Source: CAG-217 sp963642245 (GTDB lineage: Bacteria > Bacillota > Clostridia > Oscillospirales > Acutalibacteraceae). Taken from it: a stretch of 19,260 nt of DNA. The notes below the pieces were generated by a model. The model had not been told where the DNA came from. It saw nothing but the letters and a program-made list of their open reading frames with translations, and made no database searches. Position 1 is the stretch's first letter. Each line of letters begins with the position of its first letter. This document shows, piece by piece, positions 6,371 through 12,010 of the stretch. The stretch spans positions 1-19,260 of the forward strand of contig CAVIFY010000042.1 in NCBI GenBank assembly GCA_963642245.1, given 5' to 3'. The translations under genes were made by a program, and so were the position numbers.

Positions 6371-7063
6371 ATGACTTATTCAAATGAAGTTGAGCAGATG
6401 TGTACCGTTAAAAAGGGTCCGCATCACGGTCCGGCTCCCATTCCTGAAGAAGGTAAGTGGGTCAAGAGCTACCAGATCAGCGACATCTCCGGTTTCTCTC
6501 ACGGTATCGGCTGGTGCGCACCCCAGCAGGGCGCCTGCAAGCTGAGCCTGAATGTGAAGAACGGTATCGTAGAGGAGGCCCTGGTTGAGACCGTGGGCTG
6601 CTCCGGTATGACCCATTCCGCCGCTATGGCCGCAGAGATCCTGCCCGGCAAGACCTTGCTGGAGTGCCTGAACACCGACCTGGTGTGCGACGCGATCAAT
6701 GTAGCTATGCGCGAGATCTTTAAGCAGCTGGCTTACGGTCGTTCTCAGTCCGCATTCTCTGAGGACGGTCTGGTGGTCGGCGCTGCGCTGGAGGACCTGG
6801 GCAAGGGCCTGCGCAGCCAGGTGGGCACCATGTTCTCCACCAAGCTGAAGGGCGTGCGCTACATGGAGATGGCCGAGGGTTATGTGACCCGTATGGCTCT
6901 GGACGAAGAGGGCGAGGTCATCGGCTATGAGTTCGTAAAGCTGGGCAAAATGCTGGAGGACATTCGTCACGGCAAGAGCCCCAACGAGGCTTACGAGGCA
7001 AACATTGGCAACTACGGTCGCTTTGCTAACGCTGCAAAGTACATTGACCCCAGAGAAGAATAA
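6371..7063 (+). CDS. Iron-sulfur cluster assembly scaffold (IscU/NifU-like) protein
   Basis: The protein has 230 residues, longer than a plain IscU (about 130-150). The NifU-like part (about 40-125) has the ligand-type cysteines C49, C56, C77 in VETVGCSGMTHSAAM, C99 and C106 in LVCDAINVAM. The N-terminus (1-35) and a C-terminal extension (about 135-230) are extra. IscU/NifU proteins build and transfer Fe-S clusters; whether this one does is inferred. It forms an operon with the GGGtGRT gene 18 bp downstream, a pairing I recall as common in Clostridia. Frequent CGT, GGT and GCT codons, unlike the flanking genes, and strong signals suggest high expression. Confidence 0.83.
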   Translation: MTYSNEVEQMCTVKKGPHHGPAPIPEEGKWVKSYQISDISGFSHGIGWCAPQQGACKLSLNVKNGIVEEALVETVGCSGMTHSAAMAAEILPGKTLLECLNTDLVCDAINVAMREIFKQLAYGRSQSAFSEDGLVVGAALEDLGKGLRSQVGTMFSTKLKGVRYMEMAEGYVTRMALDEEGEVIGYEFVKLGKMLEDIRHGKSPNEAYEANIGNYGRFANAAKYIDPREE

Positions 7064-7081
7064 GAGAAGGAGGACAATACC

Positions 7082-8089
7082 ATGGCAAATGATGTAAAGT
7101 TTGAAGGCAAGGAAAGAAGACTTGCCAAGATCGAAAAGTGCCTTGCCGAGTACGGTCTCTCCAGCCTGGAGGAGGCAAGAGATCTTTGCCTGTCCAAGGG
7201 CATTGATGTAGACGGCATCGTAAAGGGCGTGCAGCCCATCGCTTTTGATAACGCCAGCTGGGCATACACCCTGGGCGTGGCCGTTGCACTGAAAAAGGGT
7301 GTGACCACCGCTTCCGAGGCTGCCGCAGCCATCGGTATCGGCCTGCAGGCATTCTGCATTCCCGGTTCCGTTGCCGAGCAGCGTAATGTAGGTCTGGGCC
7401 ACGGCAATCTGGGCGCCCGCCTGCTGCACGAGGACACCAAGTGCTTCGCTTTCCTGGCCGGCCACGAGAGCTTTGCTGCCGCTGAGGGCGCGATCGGCAT
7501 TGCCCGTACCGCCAACAAGGTGCGCAAAGAGCCCCTGAAGGTGATCCTGAACGGCCTGGGCAAGGACGCTGCTTATATCATCTCCCGCGTCAACGGCTTC
7601 ACCTATGTAAAGACCGATTATGATTTTTACACCGGCGATCTGAAGATCGAGGAAGAAAAGGCATTCTCCGACGGCGAGCGCGCTGCCGTAAAGTGCTACG
7701 GCGCCAACGATGTGCTTGAGGGCGTTGCCATCATGAAGCACGAGGGCGTAGATGTTTCCATCACCGGTAACTCCACCAACCCCACCCGCTTCCAGCACCT
7801 GGTTGCCGGCACTTACAAGAAGTGGTGCCTGGAGAACGGCAAAAAGTACTTCTCCGTGGCTTCCGGCGGCGGCACCGGCCGTACCCTGCACCCGGACAAT
7901 ATGGCTGCCGGCCCCGCTTCCTACGGTTTGACCGACTCTATGGGTCGTATGCACGGCGACGCGCAGTTCGCCGGCTCCTCTTCCGTTCCCGCTCATGTTG
8001 AGATGATGGGCCTGATCGGTATGGGTAACAACCCGATGGTAGGCGCCACCGTGGCTTGCGCCGTGGCTGTGGAAGAAGCCACCAAATAA
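7082..8089 (+). CDS. GGGtGRT protein (conserved, function unknown)
   Basis: This 335-residue soluble protein carries the signature GGGTGRT at residues 262-268, inside SVASGGGTGRTLHPDN, which gives the family its name. Other distinctive stretches are a glycine-rich VGLGHGNLGARLLHE (103-117) and, near the C-terminus, EMMGLIGMGNNPMVGATVA. Its biochemical role is not established as far as I know. The pairing with a NifU-like scaffold suggests it may receive or carry an Fe-S cluster or metal cofactor, but this is inference. An AGAAGGAGGA ribosome binding site precedes the ATG. Codon use matches that of the upstream partner. A strong terminator closes the operon. Confidence 0.87.
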   Translation: MANDVKFEGKERRLAKIEKCLAEYGLSSLEEARDLCLSKGIDVDGIVKGVQPIAFDNASWAYTLGVAVALKKGVTTASEAAAAIGIGLQAFCIPGSVAEQRNVGLGHGNLGARLLHEDTKCFAFLAGHESFAAAEGAIGIARTANKVRKEPLKVILNGLGKDAAYIISRVNGFTYVKTDYDFYTGDLKIEEEKAFSDGERAAVKCYGANDVLEGVAIMKHEGVDVSITGNSTNPTRFQHLVAGTYKKWCLENGKKYFSVASGGGTGRTLHPDNMAAGPASYGLTDSMGRMHGDAQFAGSSSVPAHVEMMGLIGMGNNPMVGATVACAVAVEEATK

Positions 8090-8109
8090 GCCAAAAACGG
8101 CATAAAATC

Positions 8110-8145
8110 ACCCCCGCACGCCCGGCGTGTGGGGGTTTCTTTTTG
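8110..8145 (+). terminator. Intrinsic terminator of the NifU-like/GGGtGRT operon
   Basis: An 11-bp stem (ACCCCCGCACG at 8110-8120 and CGTGTGGGGGT at 8126-8136, one G-T pair) with loop CCCGG is followed by TTCTTTTT. Confidence 0.92.
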
Positions 8146-8178
8146 TGTTATAAATAATGGGCACCTGCCCGGTTGATC

Positions 8179-8353
8179 GTAGGGGCGGATACCATCCGCC
8201 CGTTTAATCCCTCAATCGCGCAAGCGCGCCAGCTCCCTTTACAAGGGAGCCAAAAAGGTTATGATCTGTAAGCCTCCCTTGTAAAGGGAGGTGGCAACGC
8301 CGTAAGGCGTTGACGGAGGGATTATTTTGCGGGCGGATACCATCCGCCCCTAC
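8179..8353. repeat. Symmetrical nested intergenic repeat
   Basis: From the outside in there are four parts: a GTAGGGGCGG...CCGCCCG hairpin element (8179-8202), a reverse unit (8206-8251), a forward unit (8272-8323, hairpin CAACGCC/GGCGTTG), and a CGGGCGG...CCGCCCCTAC element (8329-8353) that is the inverted copy of the first. The whole is about 175 bp with near mirror symmetry. It lies between a plus-strand terminator and the convergent zinc-ribbon gene. No gene is supported here. Confidence 0.85.
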
Positions 8354-8367
8354 CGTATGATCCGTTT

Positions 8368-8616
8368 TTACCCTTTACTCACGGTAAACTTATGCCCGCA
8401 ATCCTGGCAAATGCCGACGGTTGCGTTCTTAAATTTGGTGTTGCTCTTGGTCAGCGTTTTGGGCATAAAAAAGCCAAAAATCATCAGGCAGCAGAAAAAG
8501 CGCAGCATTTTATACAGCATATTGGGAATGATCCCCCGCTTTTTGGTCTTTGTTTTGCCTTTTGTCTGCTCGCTGGTCACCAACACATTGGTGCTGCCGC
8601 AATTTGGACAAACCAT
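8368..8616 (-). CDS. Small zinc-ribbon protein with an internal membrane segment
   Basis: The 82-residue protein has CPNC near the N-terminus (C3, C6) and CQDC near the C-terminus (C70, C73), which together could form one zinc ribbon. Between them are a lysine-rich stretch (19-27) and a hydrophobic segment (about 33-51). The segment could be a membrane anchor, but it would put the two cysteine pairs on opposite sides if it crossed the membrane once; a re-entrant or soluble arrangement is the alternative. The ATG has an AAGGAGAGG ribosome binding site. The gene lies 18 bp after the T/P-linker membrane protein, so the two are probably co-transcribed. Function is unknown. Confidence 0.75.
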   Translation of the reverse strand: MVCPNCGSTNVLVTSEQTKGKTKTKKRGIIPNMLYKMLRFFCCLMIFGFFMPKTLTKSNTKFKNATVGICQDCGHKFTVSKG

Positions 8617-8634
8617 ATTTTCCTCTCCTTTCCT

Positions 8635-9192
8635 TTATTTTTCCTTTACCAGGCGAATGTGGGTCGGCTCTGTGACCTTGATAAAATAGCCCTCCGGCAC
8701 GGTCACGGACTTGGTCTCCTGCACATCCAGCAAATAGGCCTTGCCGTTCGCCCATTCTTCCCACTGGCCCTGCTTAACTTTTTTATTCTGGTACACGGTC
8801 ACCTGGGTGGGGTACACATCCACATTGGTCACCCGGTAAGTGCCTGCGGGTACAAAGTACCCGATAATGTGATCTTCAAATTCCGTATCCTCATTCAACA
8901 CCAGAGCTTCACCATATATACCGTATTCCCCGGCGTTGATCTCAAAGTCCAGCGTGTCCGCCGTGGGCTTTGCAGTGGTAGTTTCCGTTACCGCAGGTGC
9001 GGCGGTGGTGGGTTCCGGCGTGGTTGACGCGCCTTTTCCGCCGGATAAACCGGCGCATAAAACAAACAGCGCAAACGCCGCAACACAAACGATCAGCTGT
9101 ATTTTAATGGGATCGCCTTTCTTCTTTGCTACGATCACCCACACCAACAACGCCACAAAGACCCAAAAGAAAAGCACCGCTAACCCTTTCAT
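8635..9192 (-). CDS. Membrane protein with Thr/Pro-rich linker and extracellular beta-type domain
   Basis: The protein has 185 residues. Two hydrophobic helices (about 4-22 and 31-49) are joined by a short KKKGDP loop. A Thr/Pro/Ala-rich linker (56-78) follows, then a beta-strand-rich domain (about 80-185) rich in aromatic residues and valine. The layout implies that the last domain is displayed outside the cell. I do not recognise the family with certainty. The ATG has an AGGAGGA ribosome binding site. It is the first gene of a divergent minus-strand unit next to an XRE regulator whose probable operators lie over its promoter. A similar T/P-rich linker is seen in the lipoprotein near 18476. 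Confidence 0.75.
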   Translation of the reverse strand: MKGLAVLFFWVFVALLVWVIVAKKKGDPIKIQLIVCVAAFALFVLCAGLSGGKGASTTPEPTTAAPAVTETTTAKPTADTLDFEINAGEYGIYGEALVLNEDTEFEDHIIGYFVPAGTYRVTNVDVYPTQVTVYQNKKVKQGQWEEWANGKAYLLDVQETKSVTVPEGYFIKVTEPTHIRLVKEK

Positions 9193-9232
9193 TTTTATTC
9201 CTCCTATCCTGCATTTTTCTTTCGTATATTCA

Positions 9233-9261
9233 ATTACAGATAATATTTATCTAAAAGTCAA
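9233..9261 (-). promoter_or_regulatory. Promoter of the membrane-protein/zinc-ribbon operon
   Basis: On the minus strand, TTGACT (9261-9256) and TGTAAT (9238-9233) are spaced by 17 bp. The spacer is largely occupied by one arm of the inverted-repeat pair. Confidence 0.65.
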
Positions 9262-9277
9262 TAGATAAATATTATCT
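9238..9277. promoter_or_regulatory. Paired 15-bp operator-like inverted repeats
   Basis: AGATAATATTTATCT (9238-9252) and its exact reverse complement AGATAAATATTATCT (9263-9277) are separated by 10 bp. Each arm is itself a near-palindrome (AGATAA-N3-TTATCT), giving two dimer-type sites whose centres are 25 bp apart. They cover the minus-strand promoter spacer and lie directly upstream of the plus-strand TATACT box, as expected for sites of the adjacent XRE regulator. Confidence 0.7.
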
Positions 9278-9281
9278 AGGC

Positions 9282-9287
9282 TATACT
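9282..9287 (+). promoter_or_regulatory. -10 box of the XRE regulator gene
   Basis: TATACT lies 16 bp upstream of the preferred GTG start. No good -35 box is seen at 17 bp spacing (CAATAG), so this promoter looks weak or activator-dependent. The transcript leader would be very short. Confidence 0.45.
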
Positions 9288-9303
9288 GTGGTTGGGTGAT
9301 GAT

Positions 9304-9504
9304 GTGAAAACACGCATAAAAGACCTGCGCACCGACCACGACCTGACGCAGGAGCAGGTGGCTGCGGCCTTGGACATTACGCAGCGCAAATACAGTTATT
9401 TGGAGCGAGAAGTACAGCCCCTGACCGACGAGCTGATCTGTCGGCTGGCCGCCTTTTATCAGGTAAGCGCCGACTACATTCTCTACCTCACGGACAAAAA
9501 ATAA
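9304..9504 (+). CDS. XRE-family helix-turn-helix regulator
   Basis: The protein has 66 residues from the GTG at 9304; a TTG at 9292 would add four residues. It is essentially one HTH_3/Cro-CI domain: IKDLRTDHDLTQEQVAAAL, then ITQRKYSYLERE and ELICRLAAFYQVSADYILYLTD. The last part matches the small standalone regulators of Firmicutes. GTG is preferred because it follows GGTGAT and because TTG lies almost at the predicted transcription start. It diverges from the membrane-protein operon, and the paired AGATAA-N3-TTATCT sites between them are its likely operators. It could repress both genes and itself. Confidence 0.88.
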   Translation: MKTRIKDLRTDHDLTQEQVAAALDITQRKYSYLEREVQPLTDELICRLAAFYQVSADYILYLTDKK

Positions 9505-9538
9505 AGCAGGACCGTAAGAAATGGTCCTGCTTTTTATT
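9503..9538 (+). terminator. Intrinsic terminator of the XRE gene
   Basis: An 11-bp perfect stem (AAAGCAGGACC at 9503-9513 and GGTCCTGCTTT at 9523-9533) with a 9-nt loop leads into TTTTTATTTA. It overlaps the stop codon. Confidence 0.92.
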
Positions 9539-9565
9539 TATACAATATGATTTATGCTCCGTGGG

Positions 9566-9771
9566 AACGGCCCGATGTGGGCATCGGGCCCTACATTTCT
9601 ATATCCTTCATTTTGTAGGGTGCGGTGCCCTCACCGCACCGCAATTCTTCCGTCAACGCTTGGTAGCTACGAGCAGACTGAGGGATTAAACGGGCGGATA
9701 CTATCCGCCCCTACCGTAGGGCGGGGGCTTGCTCCCGCCGCAAACGCAGTTAATCGTCGGGGCGGGGCGCA
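9566..9771. repeat. Cluster of short GC-rich hairpin repeats
   Basis: Consecutive elements of the (C)GTAGGG...hairpin...GC type occur here: 9566-9594 (CGGCCCGATG/CATCGGGCC), 9615-9642 (GTGCGGTG/CACCGCAC), 9691-9713 (GGGCGGATA/TATCCGCCC), 9716-9741 (GGCGGGGGC/GCTCCCGCC) and a partial one near 9757-9771. A degenerate forward unit ending GACTGAGGGATT lies at 9644-9687. The cluster separates the XRE gene from the dehydrogenase gene. No gene is supported in 9539-9788. Confidence 0.75.
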
Positions 9772-9788
9772 ATTCCACGCCGCAAACA

Positions 9789-10748
9789 TCACTTCCCGGC
9801 GGCCACCTTGGCAGCGCGGGCGATGTGGGTGCGGATCACGGTGCAAGTCTCCTCAAACGCCTGCTGCTCTGCGGCATTCAAGGGCAGTTCGATAATATCC
9901 TCAATGCCGTTCCTGCCGATGACGCAGGGCACACCGGCGTGCAGGTCCTGCTGGCCGTACTCTCCTTGCAGCAGCACAGAGGCGGGCAGCACCCGGTGCT
10001 CGTCCCGGAGAATGCACTTGACCATATCCGCCAACGCGGCGCCGATACCGAACTCCGTGGAGCCTTTGCCCTCAATGATCTCGTTGCCGATCTGGCGGGT
10101 GCGCTCCAAGATCAAGTCCTCATTCAGCTTACCGTAGCGCACCGGGTCTTGCCGCCGCAGGGCGGTATAATCCCGGCCGCCAATGGTGGTAGAAGAAAAT
10201 GGGATCAGCGAGGAATTGCCGTGCTCGCCCAGGGAGCAGGTGGTCAGGCTGCGGCGATCCACACCGGCCAGCTCGCTGATGGTGCGCTTTAACCGGGCGG
10301 TGTCCAGCAGCGTGCCGGTAGAAAAGCACCGCTCCCGGGGCAGGCCCAGGGATTTGCGGGTAAAGTCCGCAATAATATCCGCCGGGTTGGTGATGGTAAT
10401 CACAATGCCTTGATAATCCAGCGGCTTTAAGTGGCTGCACACATCCCGCAGCATACGCACCGAGTCGTCCAGCATATCCAGCCGGGTTTGGCCGGGTTTG
10501 CGGGGCTGACCCACGGAAATCACCAGAATATCCGCCGTTTTGCAGTCGGCATAATCCCCCACCCGCACGGTGCAGGTGCCGGGAGTGAACAGGCAGGCGT
10601 CTGCCACATCCATAGCGTTGGCACGAGCCTTCTCCAAGTCCGTATCCAGCAGCACGATCTCCTCACACACGCCGCCAAAGGCCAAAGCCATAGCGCAGTG
10701 GGAGCCTACATGCCCGGCGCCGATGATCACAACTTTTCGCTTATCCAT
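9789..10748 (-). CDS. L-lactate/malate dehydrogenase family protein
   Basis: The protein has 319 residues from the ATG at 10748, preferred over GTG 10757 because AGGTGA is well placed for it. The N-terminal Rossmann motif is GAGHVG (10-15), with NAD-selecting D36/D38 after strand two. Catalytic residues D149 and R152 (LLDTARL) and H176 (GEHGNSS) are present. The substrate loop reads QPRKPGQTR (81-89). In classical lactate dehydrogenases the residue before KPG is Gln; here it is Arg (R83), as in malate dehydrogenase. GEHG near the active histidine is more lactate-dehydrogenase-like. The enzyme interconverts a 2-oxo acid and an L-2-hydroxy acid using NADH, but whether pyruvate or oxaloacetate is preferred is open. 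It is monocistronic and divergent from the asparaginase gene. Confidence 0.9.
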   Translation of the reverse strand: MDKRKVVIIGAGHVGSHCAMALAFGGVCEEIVLLDTDLEKARANAMDVADACLFTPGTCTVRVGDYADCKTADILVISVGQPRKPGQTRLDMLDDSVRMLRDVCSHLKPLDYQGIVITITNPADIIADFTRKSLGLPRERCFSTGTLLDTARLKRTISELAGVDRRSLTTCSLGEHGNSSLIPFSSTTIGGRDYTALRRQDPVRYGKLNEDLILERTRQIGNEIIEGKGSTEFGIGAALADMVKCILRDEHRVLPASVLLQGEYGQQDLHAGVPCVIGRNGIEDIIELPLNAAEQQAFEETCTVIRTHIARAAKVAAGK

Positions 10749-10777
10749 AACGCTCACCTCGAAAAAAATCTGTACCT

Positions 10778-10806
10778 ATTGTACTCCCCGCCCGGCCATT
10801 TGTAAA
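10778..10806 (-). promoter_or_regulatory. Promoter of the dehydrogenase gene
   Basis: On the minus strand, TTTACA (10806-10801) and TACAAT (10783-10778) are spaced by 17 bp, and transcription would start near 10771. Confidence 0.72.
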
Positions 10807-10812
10807 GTCCGC

Positions 10813-10841
10813 TTGTAACCGGGCGCCGTTTGTGCCATAAT
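10813..10841 (+). promoter_or_regulatory. Promoter of the asparaginase gene
   Basis: TTGTAA (10813-10818) and CATAAT (10836-10841) are spaced by 17 bp. Transcription would begin near 10848, which excludes the upstream start at 10830 and leaves a leader of only about 10 nt. Confidence 0.62.
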
Positions 10842-10856
10842 AAAAGCGGTGATCCT

Positions 10857-11708
10857 ATGACGAAACAAAAAATCCTGGTGATCGGCACCGGCGGCACCAT
10901 CGGCGCCAAGGCCGGCTCCACCATTACGGCGGACGCACCGCTGAAAATTCTAAACCGATATACGCCCCCGGCAGAAGTAGAACTGATCGGCCGGGCGGCC
11001 TTTGACCGCTTTTCCGAGCACGCCGACTTAGCATATCTGGAGCAGCTTTGCACCTATATGCAGGGGATCCATTACAGCGCCTACCGGGGCGTGGTGCTGC
11101 TCCACGGCAGCGACACCCTTACCTACACCGCCGCGCTGCTGGCCCACCTGCTGCCGAACAAACCGTTGATACTGGTGGCTGCGGGCACCCCGCCGGAGGC
11201 ACCGGGCAGCAACGCCCTGCCCAACCTGGACCTGGCGGTGCAATATTTGCTAAGCGGCGCCAAAGACGGCGTGCAGATCGCCTACGACGGACTGCACCCG
11301 GCCTGGGCCACCACCGAGGCGGACTGCAATGACCGGTTCCACCACGCCCCGGTGCCCTTTGTGCCGGTCCGGGACCCGGCGTTCCACCGGCGCAGGATTT
11401 TGCAGATCACGCCCCACCCGGGCATAGACTACGGCGCCTTTGACCTGACCGGCGTGGACGCGGTGCTCCACCGTATGTACCACAGCGCCACCGTGCCGGA
11501 ACCGGCGGCCGCATTCGCCGATCGCTGCAAAGCGGCAGGCGTGCCCTGCCTGTTCGTCACCCCAAAGCCCGCTGCCGCCTATGTGACCGCCGCCTGCCTG
11601 CCGGGCGTATGGACAAGCACCACACCGGAGAGCGCCTTTGCAAAATTGCTATTGACAAATGACGCAGACTTTGCTACAATGACCCTACAAGTGAATGGAA
11701 ACCGATGA
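10857..11708 (+). CDS. L-asparaginase-like protein, short and divergent
   Basis: The protein has 283 residues, shorter than the usual 320-350. Nucleophile motif TGGTIG (11-16) with T14, and HGSDT (83-87) with S85/D86 in the place of the usual Thr-Asp pair, mark the asparaginase/glutaminase family, which hydrolyses L-Asn to L-Asp and ammonia. The region that normally reads GAMRP...SDGP is replaced by VAAGTPPEAPGSNALPNLDLAV, and the C-terminal half is diverged. No signal peptide is present, so it would act in the cytoplasm. The ATG follows GGTGATCC and fits the promoter. The last 57 bp contain the trp operon promoter. No terminator follows, so its transcript runs into the trp T-box. Confidence 0.82.
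   Translation: MTKQKILVIGTGGTIGAKAGSTITADAPLKILNRYTPPAEVELIGRAAFDRFSEHADLAYLEQLCTYMQGIHYSAYRGVVLLHGSDTLTYTAALLAHLLPNKPLILVAAGTPPEAPGSNALPNLDLAVQYLLSGAKDGVQIAYDGLHPAWATTEADCNDRFHHAPVPFVPVRDPAFHRRRILQITPHPGIDYGAFDLTGVDAVLHRMYHSATVPEPAAAFADRCKAAGVPCLFVTPKPAAAYVTAACLPGVWTSTTPESAFAKLLLTNDADFATMTLQVNGNR
11652..11680 (+). promoter_or_regulatory. Promoter of the trp operon, inside the asparaginase gene
   Basis: A perfect TTGACA (11652-11657), a 17-bp spacer and TACAAT (11675-11680) form the best promoter in the window. Transcription would start near 11687, ahead of the T-box stem I. Confidence 0.88.
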
Positions 11709-11972
11709 GGCGGAGATAAAAATGCACCGTGCGCCCACAGAGAGCCCCTGTTGCTGGGAATGGGGTGGAAATGCAGAGCATTAAATGGACCGCTGAGGGC
11801 ACGGTGAACGGCGATTTGCCCAGTATTCCGTGACGAGATGGCCTGCGTCAGTGGCCGGAGATATGATGGTATCTCGCAGAGCGTATGCGTGCTTTTGCAC
11901 CGTAAACCAAGGTGGCACCGCGAATAGAGTATTCGTCCTTGGCAGTCTTTTTGACTGCCAAGGTTTTTTTAT
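11687..11972 (+). promoter_or_regulatory. T-box riboswitch (tRNA-Trp), trp operon leader
   Basis: The conserved T-box sequence AAGGTGGCACCGCG is at 11909-11922. The base of stem I is CACCGTGC (11725-11732) with GCACGGTG (11797-11804). A distal GCTG loop and an AGAGAG motif are visible. The specifier is most likely TGG (11786-11788, followed by A), the Trp codon. The tRNA-acceptor bulge TGGC (11913-11916) would pair with GCCA, matching the G discriminator of tRNA-Trp. The antiterminator CCAAGG (11907-11912) with CCTTGG (11937-11942) competes with the terminator. Uncharged tRNA-Trp should therefore switch trpEGDCFBA on. The leader fills the gap 11709-12010, which otherwise has no gene. Confidence 0.93.
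11937..11972 (+). terminator. T-box regulated terminator
   Basis: CCTTGGCAGTC (11937-11947) and GACTGCCAAGG (11953-11963) form an 11-bp perfect stem with a TTTTT loop, followed by TTTTTTTATTTT. Its 5' arm also pairs with CCAAGG of the T-box antiterminator, so the two folds are exclusive. Confidence 0.95.
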
Positions 11973-12010
11973 TTTCTGCCGGCTCTGTGAACACCGAAAG
12001 GAGCAGTAGA

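Noticed and set aside
6380..7996. A 538-codon open frame on the minus strand opposite the NifU-like and GGGtGRT genes
   Set aside because: It is a shadow created by codon bias of two well-recognised plus-strand genes; its low-complexity protein matches no family and it spans both genes and their gap.
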